The notes beneath the pieces are model-generated. The model had not been told where the DNA came from. It made no database searches and saw nothing but the letters and a program-made list of their open reading frames with translations. This document shows positions 8,632 through 17,156 of a stretch of 64,000 bases of DNA, one piece after another. Location: the NCBI RefSeq assembly GCF_028736035.1, contig NZ_CP117866.1:8535001-8599000 (forward strand), in the 5' to 3' direction. Every line of letters begins with the position of its first letter. The first letter of the stretch is position 1. Position numbers and translations under genes: made by a program. Source of the stretch: Streptomyces sp. T12. Its GTDB lineage: Bacteria > Actinomycetota > Actinomycetes > Streptomycetales > Streptomycetaceae.

Positions 8632-9626
8632 CGGTCGACCAGATCTCCTCGGTCGCGGACCGGCACGGCGCCGCCGCGAGCGCCGGACGCCCACCGGCCG
8701 CCCGCGGGCCACGGATCTCCATGACGGCGCGCAGGCACCGGGCGTTCTACATGTTCACCTCGCCCTGGATCATCGGGTTCCTGCTGCTGACCATCGCGCC
8801 GATGGTTTACGCGCTGTGGCTGAGCTTCACCACGTTCGACGGCATCTCGCCCAACTGGAAGTACGTCGGGCTCGGCAACTACCGCGAGCTGCTGAACGAT
8901 CCGGTCACCTGGGACGCGCTGGGCCGTGCCGGCCTGTTCGCGGTCACCTCGGTGCCGCTGTCGATCGTCGCGGGTCTCGCCCTCGCCGTCCTGGTCAACC
9001 GGCCGATCAAGGCGCGCGGCCTGTTCCGCACCCTGCTGTATCTGCCCGCCGTGGTGCCGCCGGTGGGCGCGGGTCTCGCCTTCAAGCTGCTTTTCGACCA
9101 GAACTCCGGTGCTTCCAACGGCGTTCTGACCTTCTTCGGATTCGACGCCGTGGGCTGGCTCGCCGACCCCTACGCCCGCTACGTGCTGCTGATGACGGTG
9201 CTCTGGGCCGCCGGAAACGTCATGATCATCTCGCTGGCCGGCCTGCAGGACGTACCCCGGGAACTCCACGAGGCCGCCCGCATCGACGGGGCCGGCGCAT
9301 GGCGCACCTTCCGCAGCATCACCGTGCCGCTGCTGTCACCCGTCCTGCTCTTCCAGACGGTGACCGGGATGATCGCCTCGGTGCAGACCATCATGCCGCT
9401 GCTGCTGGCGCCGCTCGGTGACACGAGCGGCATCACCACGGTCCCGCAGTCCAACTACCTGTACATGATGCACGTGTTCGCGCAGTACTTCGCGCTCGGC
9501 CGGTACGGCTACGCCTCCGCGCTGCTGTGGGTGCTCTTCGTCCTGATCCTCGTCGTGACCGGACTCATCTTCAAGTTCACGTCCGGCGCGGTGTTCTACA
9601 ACGTCGACCCGGAGGCGAAGAAGTGA
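8628..9626 (+). CDS. ABC sugar importer permease (MalF-type)
   Basis: Inner-membrane component of the second CUT1 importer, 332 residues. The first hydrophobic segment lies near residues 45-65 after a long cytoplasmic N-terminus, and the EAA motif is EAARIDGAGAWRTF. It overlaps both neighbours by 4 bases (ATGA at 8628, GTGA at 9623), implying coupled translation. Confidence 0.93.
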   Translation: MTVDQISSVADRHGAAASAGRPPAARGPRISMTARRHRAFYMFTSPWIIGFLLLTIAPMVYALWLSFTTFDGISPNWKYVGLGNYRELLNDPVTWDALGRAGLFAVTSVPLSIVAGLALAVLVNRPIKARGLFRTLLYLPAVVPPVGAGLAFKLLFDQNSGASNGVLTFFGFDAVGWLADPYARYVLLMTVLWAAGNVMIISLAGLQDVPRELHEAARIDGAGAWRTFRSITVPLLSPVLLFQTVTGMIASVQTIMPLLLAPLGDTSGITTVPQSNYLYMMHVFAQYFALGRYGYASALLWVLFVLILVVTGLIFKFTSGAVFYNVDPEAKK

Positions 9627-10516
9627 CCGCCACGACTCTGCCGCCCAAGTCATCGACCCTGCCGCCCAAGTCATCGACGACCGACGCGCGTGTCCGGGTA
9701 CGCGCCAAGCGCCTCGTCCTCTACACGGTCCTCGTCTCCGCCACCGGACTGTTCCTCGGGCCCTTCGGCTGGCTGATCCTCTCCGGCCTGAAGACCCAGG
9801 GCGAACTGGCCGCCTCGCCCGTGCACTGGCTGCCGGACGTCTTCCAGTGGCACAACTTCGCCGACGCCTTCAACCAGATCGACTTCCTCGGCTACGCCCG
9901 CAACTCCCTGATCATCGCCCTCATCTACGCCACGCTCGTCACCCTCAGCTCGGCCTGGGTCGGCTTCGGCTTCGCCCGGCTCGACGCGCCCGGCAAGAAG
10001 GTGCTGTTCGGTGTCCTCCTCGGCTCGATGATGCTGCCCCAGATGGTCACGCTGCTGCCGACCTACCTGATCTTCGCCAAGCTCGGCATGGTCGACACGT
10101 ACTGGCCGTGGGTGCTGTGGGGCCTGTCCGCGGCGCCGTATCTCGTCTTCCTCTTCCGGCAGTTCTTCGCGGGCATGCCGCGTGAGCTGGAGGAGGCGGC
10201 GATCGTCGACGGCTGCGGATACACGTCGATCTTCTGGCGGATCTTCCTGCCGCAGTCCTGGCCCGTGCTGTCCGCGAGCTTCATCATCGCCTTCACCTGG
10301 ACCTGGGGCGACTACATCGCCCCGCAGCTGCTGCTGTCCACCGACCGCACCACGCTCGCCGTCGCCGTGATGACCACCTACGTCAACGAAGGCGGCACGC
10401 CCGTCCCCGAGCTTCAGGCCGCCGCCTCCGTGATGTACGTCGTCCCCATCCTGCTGATCTTCCTGATCGCCCAGCGCGGCTTCGTCGCAGGGATGTCGAC
10501 GTCCGGTCTCAAGTGA
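9623..10516 (+). CDS. ABC sugar importer permease (MalG-type)
   Basis: Second permease of the same importer, 297 residues from GTG at 9623, which overlaps the previous stop. EAA motif EAAIVDGCGYTSIF; C-terminus GMSTSGLK is typical of the family. Close to the N-terminus a seven-residue unit (LPPKSST) is tandemly duplicated by an exact 21-base period (9638-9656 and 9659-9677); it lies in the cytoplasmic tail and looks like a recent duplication. No ATPase gene follows. Confidence 0.93.
   Translation: MTATTLPPKSSTLPPKSSTTDARVRVRAKRLVLYTVLVSATGLFLGPFGWLILSGLKTQGELAASPVHWLPDVFQWHNFADAFNQIDFLGYARNSLIIALIYATLVTLSSAWVGFGFARLDAPGKKVLFGVLLGSMMLPQMVTLLPTYLIFAKLGMVDTYWPWVLWGLSAAPYLVFLFRQFFAGMPRELEEAAIVDGCGYTSIFWRIFLPQSWPVLSASFIIAFTWTWGDYIAPQLLLSTDRTTLAVAVMTTYVNEGGTPVPELQAAASVMYVVPILLIFLIAQRGFVAGMSTSGLK
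9638..9677 (+). repeat. 21-base tandem duplication in permease N-terminus
   Basis: Two identical 19-base blocks offset by 21 bases, encoding LPPKSST twice. Confidence 0.85.
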
Positions 10517-10574
10517 CCAGCGCCCCCTTGACGTTCCGTATCTCTCACCTCGCCTTTACTGAAGGAACTGCTCA

Positions 10575-12359
10575 ATGAACGACACCCAGAGCACCGGTCT
10601 GTCCCGGCGCACTCTCATCCAGGCCGCGGGTGCCACCGTCGCCGCGTATTCGCTGATCGGCACTGCGGCCGGCACCGCGAGAGCCGACGACACACCCGCT
10701 TCCGCCGACAAGCTGGTGGTGTACCCCATCCCGAGCGGGGTCCCGACCAACGCGAGCTTCTCCGTCAAGGCCCGTACGCCGGGGGGCGAATGGCAGACGA
10801 TCCCCGTCTACCGCGCCAGAGCGAAGTGGATCAACGCGGACACCGGCAGCGGGCCGGTCTACAACTCCTCCGTCGCCACCTTCGACTTCAAGGGCACCGT
10901 CGAGGTCGCCGTCACCTCGTCCAAGGGCACCATCGCATCCGCACGGGTCCGCCCCCTGTCGTACGGCACCAAGTACACGGTGGACGGCGCCACGGTGAGC
11001 TTCACCCTCACCGAGCCGCGCAACCTCTCCATCGAGATCAACGGCGAGATCTTCGACAACCTGCAGCTGCACGCCAACCCGCTCGAGGAGAACGTCCCCG
11101 ACCCCGACGACCCGGACGTCATCTACTTCGGCCCGGGTCTGCACACCACCACCGACAACGTGGTGAAGGTGCCCAGCGGCAAGACGGTCTACCTGGCCGG
11201 CGGTGCGGTGCTGACGTCCCGGGTGGAGTTCGTCAACGTCGAGAACGCCCGCCTGATCGGCCGCGGCGTGCTGTACAACTCGCCGAGCGGCGTCCTCATG
11301 CAGTACTCCAGGAACATCGAGGTCGACGGCGTCATGGTGCTCAACCCGAGCAGCGGCTACGCCTGCACCGTCGGCCAGTCGAAGCAGGTCACCATCCGCA
11401 ACTTCCACTCCTACAGCCACGGCCAGTGGGGCGACGGCATCGACGTCTTCTCCAGCGAGGACGTCCTGATCGACAACGTCTGGATGCGCAACGCCGACGA
11501 CTGCATCGCGATCTACGCCCACCGCTGGGACTACTACGGCGACTGCCGCAACATCACCGTCCGCAACTCCACCCTCTGGGCGGACGTCGCGCACCCGATC
11601 AACGTCGGCACGCACGGCAACACCGACAAGCCGGAAACGATCGAAAACCTCGTCTTCAGCAACATCGACATCCTCGACCACCGCGAACCGCAGATGGACT
11701 ACCAGGGCTGCATCGCGCTCAACCCGGGCGACAGCAACCTGGTGCGCAACGTCCGCGCCCAGGACATACGGGTGGAGGACTTCCGCTGGGGCCAGCTGAT
11801 CAACATGCGGGTCATGTACAACAAGTCGTACAACACCTCGGTCGGCCGCGGCATCGACGGTGTGTACATCAAGAACCTGTCCTACAACGGCACGCACGCC
11901 AACCCGTCCGTCATGGTCGGCTACGACGCGGACCACGCCATTAAGAACGTGACGTTCCAGAACCTCGTCATCAACGGCAAGTTCATCGGCAACGGGATGA
12001 AGAAGCCCGGCTGGTACAAGTTCACGGACGTGATGCCGGCGTACGCCAACGAGCACGTGATCAGCCCCCGGTTCCTGAACTCTACCGAGGCCACGTCCAC
12101 CGACAAGCCCGCGATCACCAGTCCGGACCAGGCCACGGCCACCAAGAACCAGGTCTTCAATTACCTGATCACGGCCAGTGCGCTGCCGACGTCGTTCGGC
12201 GCGGAAGGGCTGCCGAAGGGCTTGGGCATCGACACCGCCACCGGTCTGATCTACGGCACCGTCACCGACAACGTCGGCAGCTTCACCGCCACGGTCTCGG
12301 CCACCAACAGCGTGGGCACCGCGACGCAGACCGTCACGTTCACCGTCGAGCACGCGTGA
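10575..12359 (+). CDS. secreted GH28-like parallel beta-helix hydrolase
   Basis: Secreted protein of 594 residues with a Tat signal (SRRTLIQAAG, residues 10-19), an N-terminal beta-rich region (about 45-190), a right-handed parallel beta-helix (about 200-510) and a C-terminal putative-Ig module (about 512-594). Motifs resembling polygalacturonase family GH28 are in order: GDGID (286-290), ADDC (307-310) and GTHGN (345-349), though the usual NTDG is altered to WGDG. An enzyme cutting a pectic or related polysaccharide is likely. It starts 58 bases after the importer operon and may be cotranscribed. GH49-like activity cannot be excluded by eye. Confidence 0.78.
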   Translation: MNDTQSTGLSRRTLIQAAGATVAAYSLIGTAAGTARADDTPASADKLVVYPIPSGVPTNASFSVKARTPGGEWQTIPVYRARAKWINADTGSGPVYNSSVATFDFKGTVEVAVTSSKGTIASARVRPLSYGTKYTVDGATVSFTLTEPRNLSIEINGEIFDNLQLHANPLEENVPDPDDPDVIYFGPGLHTTTDNVVKVPSGKTVYLAGGAVLTSRVEFVNVENARLIGRGVLYNSPSGVLMQYSRNIEVDGVMVLNPSSGYACTVGQSKQVTIRNFHSYSHGQWGDGIDVFSSEDVLIDNVWMRNADDCIAIYAHRWDYYGDCRNITVRNSTLWADVAHPINVGTHGNTDKPETIENLVFSNIDILDHREPQMDYQGCIALNPGDSNLVRNVRAQDIRVEDFRWGQLINMRVMYNKSYNTSVGRGIDGVYIKNLSYNGTHANPSVMVGYDADHAIKNVTFQNLVINGKFIGNGMKKPGWYKFTDVMPAYANEHVISPRFLNSTEATSTDKPAITSPDQATATKNQVFNYLITASALPTSFGAEGLPKGLGIDTATGLIYGTVTDNVGSFTATVSATNSVGTATQTVTFTVEHA

Positions 12360-12391
12360 CGCGGCACCTCTGAACCACCATGGAGTCACCC

Positions 12392-15300
12392 GTGCTTCCT
12401 CTCAGCCGAAGAAACTTCCTCGGCGCGGCGGGCCTCGTGGCCGCGGCCGGCGGCGGACTGCTGTCCGCCTCCGCCGCGGCGGCGTGGGCCCAGGACGCCA
12501 CCACCCCGTCCCGCGCCTTCACCCACCCCGGACTGCTGCACAGCGCCGCCGACCTCGCCCGCATGAAGGCCGCGGTCGCCGCCCAGGAATCGCCGATCCA
12601 CGACGGTTACCTGGCGTTCTCCGCCCACGCCCGCTCGAAGTCGACGTACCCGATCCAGAACACCGGCCAGATCACGTCATGGGGCCGCGGTCCCACCAAC
12701 TTCCAGAACCAGGCCGTCGCCGACTCGGCCGCCGCCTACCAGAACGCCCTGATGTGGTGCGTCACCGGCAACCGCGCCCACGCCGACAAGGCCCGCGACA
12801 TCCTCAACGTCTGGTCGGCGTCCCTGACGATGGTCACGGGTGCCGACGGTCCGCTCGGCGCGGGCCTGCAGGCCTTCAAGTTCGTCAACGCCGCCGAGCT
12901 GCTGCGGCACAGCGACTACGACGGCTGGACGGACGCCGACATCGCCCGCTGCGAGCAGTCGTTCCTGAACGTCTGGTATCCGGCGATCTCCGGCTACATG
13001 CTCTACGCCAACGGCAACTGGGACCTGACGTCCATACAGTCGATCCTGGCCATCGGCGTGTTCTGCGAGGAGCGCACGCTCTTCGAGGACGCGCTGCGGT
13101 TCGTCGCGGCCGGCGCGGGCAACGGCAGCGTCCGGGGCCGTATCGTCACCGACGGGGGGCAGGGGCAGGAGTCCGGCCGCGACCAGGGCCACGAGCAGCT
13201 CGCCGTCGGCCTGATGGGCGACGCCGCACAGGTCGCCTGGAACCAGGGCGTCGACCTGTGGGGCTTCGACGCGAACCGCATCCTGGCCAACGCCGAGTAC
13301 GCGGCCGAGTACAACCTCGGCGGCGACGTCCCCTTCACGCCCGACCTCGACCGCACCGGCAAGTACATCAAGACGACCGTCTCCGACAAGGTCCGCGGCA
13401 ACCTGCCGCCGATCTACGAGATGTACTACGCCCACTACGCCGGCGTCCGCGGCCTCGACGCCCCGTACACCAAGGCGGCCGTCTTCCGCGGCACCGGCGG
13501 CGCACGCGTCGTCGAGGGCAGCAACGACGACCTGCCCAGCTTCGGCACCTTCACCTACGCCGGCACGAAGGCCCCGTCGCCGACCGTGCCGACGGCCCCG
13601 GAGGGCGTCACGGCGGTGGGCGACGGCACGAAGGTCACCGTGGCGTGGCTGCCGTCCGCATGGGCGACGACGTACGCCGTCCGGCGGGCGACCCGCCCCG
13701 AGGGGCCGTACGAGGAGATCGCGTCGTCCGTCGACGGCACGACGTACACGGACGACGACGCGCGTGGCGGGCGGACCTACTACTACACCGTCACCGCCGC
13801 CAACTCCCAGGGAACCGGCGCCGAATCGAGCCTTGCCGCCGCCTCCGCCCGCCTCCCCGAGCCCTGGGCCACCCAGGACATCGGTGAGGTGAAGACCCCC
13901 GGCCTGGCCGCCTTCGACGGCGAACGGTTCGTGCTCGAGGCGTCCGGCACCGCCGACACCTACCGCCTCGTCCACCTCCCGCTGCCCGGCGACGGCGCGG
14001 TCACCGCGCGGATCGTGTTCCCGCTCAGCTCCCAGTACGCCAAGATCGGCGTCACGCTGCGCGACTCCCTCGACGTGGGCGCCGCGCACGCCTCGATGCT
14101 GATCCAGGGGCTGCCCCTGCACACCTGGAGCGGTGTGTGGAGCGTACGCCCCCAGGCGGGGGCCGAGATCTCGGCGACCGGCAGCACCCCCGTGCCGCCC
14201 ACCCAGCAGCAGACGATCACCACCTCCGCCGCCTTCCCGATCTCCAGCCTCGGCACCCTTCCCGAGTCGGCGACCCCGCTTCAGGCCCCGTACGTCGAGG
14301 GCGCGGGCGACGGCTACCGGCTGCGGGCGCCCTACTGGGTACGCGTGACCCGCAAGGGCCGCCGCTGCACCGGCGCCATCTCCCCGGACGGCATCCGCTG
14401 GACCGAAGTCGGCTCCACCGAGGTCGACCTGGGGCACACCGCCTACGCCGGTCTGGTCCTCACCTCCTGCCTCGGTGTCGACGAGGAGTACGCCGAGACC
14501 GGCACCGGCGCCTTCGACAACGTCAGCGTCGTCTCCGCGACGGCGGGCGAGGTCTGGTCCGTGCCGCGTCCGGCCCGCACCGCCACCGGCCTGAGCGCGA
14601 CCGCCGGCGCCGACGCCGTGCAGCTGGCCTGGACCGACCCGGACCTCTGCGCCCGCTACAAGGTGCTGCGCGCCACGAGCGCCGACGGCCCGTTCGAGAC
14701 GATCGCGACCGGCGTCGGCCCGGTCGGCTTCGGCGCCCGCGTGCGGTACGCCGACGCGACGGGCACGCCCGGGACGACGTACCACTACGCCGTCGCCAAG
14801 ACGAGCTGCGGCGGCCGGGGGCCGCTCTCGGACTCGGCCGCCGCGCAGATGCCGACGCCCGGCGTGCCCCAACTCACCTCCGCCACCACCGCCTTCGCCA
14901 ACAAGGGCGTTCCCTTCCGACAGCTGCTGCGGGCCTCCCACGAGCCCGTCCGCTTCACCGCGGACGGACTGCCCGACGGACTCCGCCTCGACAAGCGCAC
15001 CGGCCTGGTCTGCGGAACGCCCACCGAAAGCGGCGAGTTCAAGGTGACGACCGGCGCCGGCAACGCGGCCGGCGACGGCACCGGCACGCTCACCCTCACC
15101 GTCGGCACACCCCCGCCCGGCCCCTGGACGTACGGCGACCTCGGCGACCCCGTGCTCGACGACCGCGCCTTCGGGACGCTCGGCGTGGTCGCCATCCGCA
15201 CCCCGGGCAGCACGTCGTACGACGAGGGCACCTTCACCGTGCGCGGTGCGGGCGTCGACCTGACCGCCAACAACCAAGGGATGACGGGCCAGTTCGTACG

Positions 15301-15721
15301 ACGGCCCGTCACCGGCGACTGCGAGTTCACCGCCCGGCTCGTCTCCCGCACGGGCGCGAGTGCCGACCGGGTGGGCCTGCTCATGGCCAAGTCGCTGTCG
15401 CCCTTCGACCAGGCCGCCGGAGCGATCGTCTCCGGCGGGACCACCGCGCAGCTCATGCTGCGCACGACCGTGGCCGGAAAGTCGGCCTTCACCGGCAGCG
15501 GCACGGCCGCTCTGCCCTCCCTGCTGCGGCTGAAGCGCGTCGGGACCGCCTTCACCGCAGCGCTGTCCACCGATGACGGCGCCACCTGGACCACCCTCGC
15601 CACCGGCGAGATCCCCGGGTTCGGTGACGCCCCCTACTACGTGGGCCTCGTGGTCTGCTCCCGCGACCCCCTGGCCCGCTGCACCACCGAGTTCGACGAG
15701 GTGAGCATCATCACCGACTGA
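12392..15721 (+). CDS. large secreted alginate-lyase-family protein with FN3/Ig modules
   Basis: About 1,109 residues. A Tat signal (SRRNFLGAAG) precedes an alpha/alpha-barrel-like domain of the alginate_lyase family (to about residue 390) with the conserved run QESGRDQGH, shared with the next gene. Then follow a fibronectin type III module, a DUF1349/concanavalin-like beta-sandwich, a second FN3, a putative-Ig module similar to that of the preceding gene, and a second beta-sandwich. I prefer GTG at 12392 because GGAG lies 6 bases before it; ATG at 12380 has no ribosome site. Probably a polysaccharide lyase for an acidic plant polymer; the named family does not prove alginate as substrate. 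Confidence 0.78.
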   Translation: MLPLSRRNFLGAAGLVAAAGGGLLSASAAAAWAQDATTPSRAFTHPGLLHSAADLARMKAAVAAQESPIHDGYLAFSAHARSKSTYPIQNTGQITSWGRGPTNFQNQAVADSAAAYQNALMWCVTGNRAHADKARDILNVWSASLTMVTGADGPLGAGLQAFKFVNAAELLRHSDYDGWTDADIARCEQSFLNVWYPAISGYMLYANGNWDLTSIQSILAIGVFCEERTLFEDALRFVAAGAGNGSVRGRIVTDGGQGQESGRDQGHEQLAVGLMGDAAQVAWNQGVDLWGFDANRILANAEYAAEYNLGGDVPFTPDLDRTGKYIKTTVSDKVRGNLPPIYEMYYAHYAGVRGLDAPYTKAAVFRGTGGARVVEGSNDDLPSFGTFTYAGTKAPSPTVPTAPEGVTAVGDGTKVTVAWLPSAWATTYAVRRATRPEGPYEEIASSVDGTTYTDDDARGGRTYYYTVTAANSQGTGAESSLAAASARLPEPWATQDIGEVKTPGLAAFDGERFVLEASGTADTYRLVHLPLPGDGAVTARIVFPLSSQYAKIGVTLRDSLDVGAAHASMLIQGLPLHTWSGVWSVRPQAGAEISATGSTPVPPTQQQTITTSAAFPISSLGTLPESATPLQAPYVEGAGDGYRLRAPYWVRVTRKGRRCTGAISPDGIRWTEVGSTEVDLGHTAYAGLVLTSCLGVDEEYAETGTGAFDNVSVVSATAGEVWSVPRPARTATGLSATAGADAVQLAWTDPDLCARYKVLRATSADGPFETIATGVGPVGFGARVRYADATGTPGTTYHYAVAKTSCGGRGPLSDSAAAQMPTPGVPQLTSATTAFANKGVPFRQLLRASHEPVRFTADGLPDGLRLDKRTGLVCGTPTESGEFKVTTGAGNAAGDGTGTLTLTVGTPPPGPWTYGDLGDPVLDDRAFGTLGVVAIRTPGSTSYDEGTFTVRGAGVDLTANNQGMTGQFVRRPVTGDCEFTARLVSRTGASADRVGLLMAKSLSPFDQAAGAIVSGGTTAQLMLRTTVAGKSAFTGSGTAALPSLLRLKRVGTAFTAALSTDDGATWTTLATGEIPGFGDAPYYVGLVVCSRDPLARCTTEFDEVSIITD

Positions 15722-15748
15722 TCCCCCCACGGATTGGAGTGCACGACA

Positions 15749-17032
15749 ATGAGCCGCACTTCCCCCCACCAGCCCCACCAGCATCACCAGCACAACCCCA
15801 CCGGTGAGTTGAGCCGCCGCGGTCTGCTGAAGACCGCCGGCGGTCTCACCGCGGCCGTCGCACTGGGTGCCGCGTCTGCCGTCACCACGGCGGTCGTCGC
15901 CCCCACGGCGGACGCGGCCCCCGCGACCTTCACCCACCCCGGCATGCTGCACAACGCCGGCGACATCAACCGGGCCAAGGTCCGGGTCGCGGCGGGCACC
16001 GACCCCTGGCTGTCCGGCTGGAACCGGCTGACCGCCAACTCCCACTCCCAGTCCACCTGGGCCAACCGGGCCACGGCCACGATCATCCGCGGCGGTACCG
16101 GACAGAACTACGGCCTGCTCTACAACGACATCGCCGCCGCCTACCAGAACGCCCTGCGCTGGCGGGTCGCCGGCACCGAGGCCAACGCCCAGTGCGCGGC
16201 CACCATCCTCAACGCGTGGTCGAGGACGCTGACGACGGTCACCGGCAACGCGGACCGGTTCCTCGCGGCCGGCATCTACGGCTGGCAGTTCGCCAACGCC
16301 TGCGAACTCATGCGCGGCTACAGCGGATTCGACCTCGCCGCCGCCCAGGAGATGATGGTCAGGGTCTTCTACCCGCTCAACAACCAGTTCCTCACCGGCC
16401 ACAACGACGCCTGCATCACCAACTACTGGGCCAACTGGGACCTGTGCAACATGGCCTCGGTCATGGCCATCGGGATCCTCACCGACAACGCCGCCAAGTA
16501 CGACCAGGCCGTCAACTACTTCAAGAACGGCGCCGGCAACGGCGCCATCCAGAAAGCGGTGCCGTTCCTGTACGCGAACGTCGAGGGCTACGACCTCGGC
16601 CAGTGGCAGGAGTCCGGCCGCGACCAGGGCCACACCATGATGGGCATGGGCCAGATGGGCGCCCTCTGCGAAATGGCCTGGAACCAGGGCGACGACCTGT
16701 ACTCCTACGACGGCCGCCGCTTCATGAAGGCCGCCCAGTACGTCGCCAAGTACAACCTGGGCAGCAGCGTCCCGTTCACCACCTACAACTGGGGCACCGG
16801 CCAGAGCTGCGCCCCGCAGTCACACACTGTCATCTCGTCGGCCTCCCGGGGCCAGGTCCGCCCGGTCTGGGCCATGCTCCACTACCACTACGGCCGACGC
16901 CTTCTCCTCGACGACAAGTACATCTCCCAGATGTGCTTCTCGGTGGCCCCCGAGGGCGGCGGCGGTGACTACGGCACCGACAGCGGAGGCTTCGACCAGC
17001 TCGGCTTCGGCACCCTGATGTACGCCAAGTAG
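15749..17032 (+). CDS. secreted alginate-lyase-family protein
   Basis: 427 residues, single-domain paralogue of the catalytic part of the preceding gene. A His/Gln-rich N-terminus is followed by a Tat signal (SRRGLLKTAGG), then the family pattern FTHPGMLH, AYQNAL and QESGRDQGH. GGAG precedes the ATG at 15749 by about 9 bases. The two genes lie 27 bases apart on the same strand. The strict conservation of ESGRDQGH in both suggests an active-site segment. Likely a secreted lyase; substrate unknown. Confidence 0.8.
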   Translation: MSRTSPHQPHQHHQHNPTGELSRRGLLKTAGGLTAAVALGAASAVTTAVVAPTADAAPATFTHPGMLHNAGDINRAKVRVAAGTDPWLSGWNRLTANSHSQSTWANRATATIIRGGTGQNYGLLYNDIAAAYQNALRWRVAGTEANAQCAATILNAWSRTLTTVTGNADRFLAAGIYGWQFANACELMRGYSGFDLAAAQEMMVRVFYPLNNQFLTGHNDACITNYWANWDLCNMASVMAIGILTDNAAKYDQAVNYFKNGAGNGAIQKAVPFLYANVEGYDLGQWQESGRDQGHTMMGMGQMGALCEMAWNQGDDLYSYDGRRFMKAAQYVAKYNLGSSVPFTTYNWGTGQSCAPQSHTVISSASRGQVRPVWAMLHYHYGRRLLLDDKYISQMCFSVAPEGGGGDYGTDSGGFDQLGFGTLMYAK

Positions 17033-17044
17033 CCGTACGCCGAT

Positions 17045-17065
17045 CGGCCGTAAGCCGAACGGCCG
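17045..17065 (+). terminator. hairpin after lyase operon
   Basis: Seven-base arms (CGGCCGT / ACGGCCG) around a 7-base loop, 13 bases after the stop; no T-run. Confidence 0.45.
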
Positions 17066-17074
17066 CACCCACCC

Positions 17075-17133
17075 GCTCGTGCACCGGAATATCGGGCCAC
17101 AATGAGTTGCTCTGATCTTCACGGTGCACGAGC
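17075..17133. promoter_or_regulatory. wide-spaced inverted repeat upstream of esterase
   Basis: Perfect 12-base arms GCTCGTGCACCG (17075-17086) and CGGTGCACGAGC (17122-17133) 35 bases apart, just before the ribosome site of the carboxylesterase. Each arm contains palindromic GTGCAC. It may be a pair of regulator sites or an RNA stem. Confidence 0.5.
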
Positions 17134-17156
17134 GCGGTGAGGAGGCTGGTGGACGT

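Noticed and set aside
12677..16633. A 1,318-codon open frame on the minus strand
   Set aside because: Antisense to two clear lyase-family genes. It is Arg/Gly/Val-rich with no recognisable domain, as expected from GC-rich codon bias.
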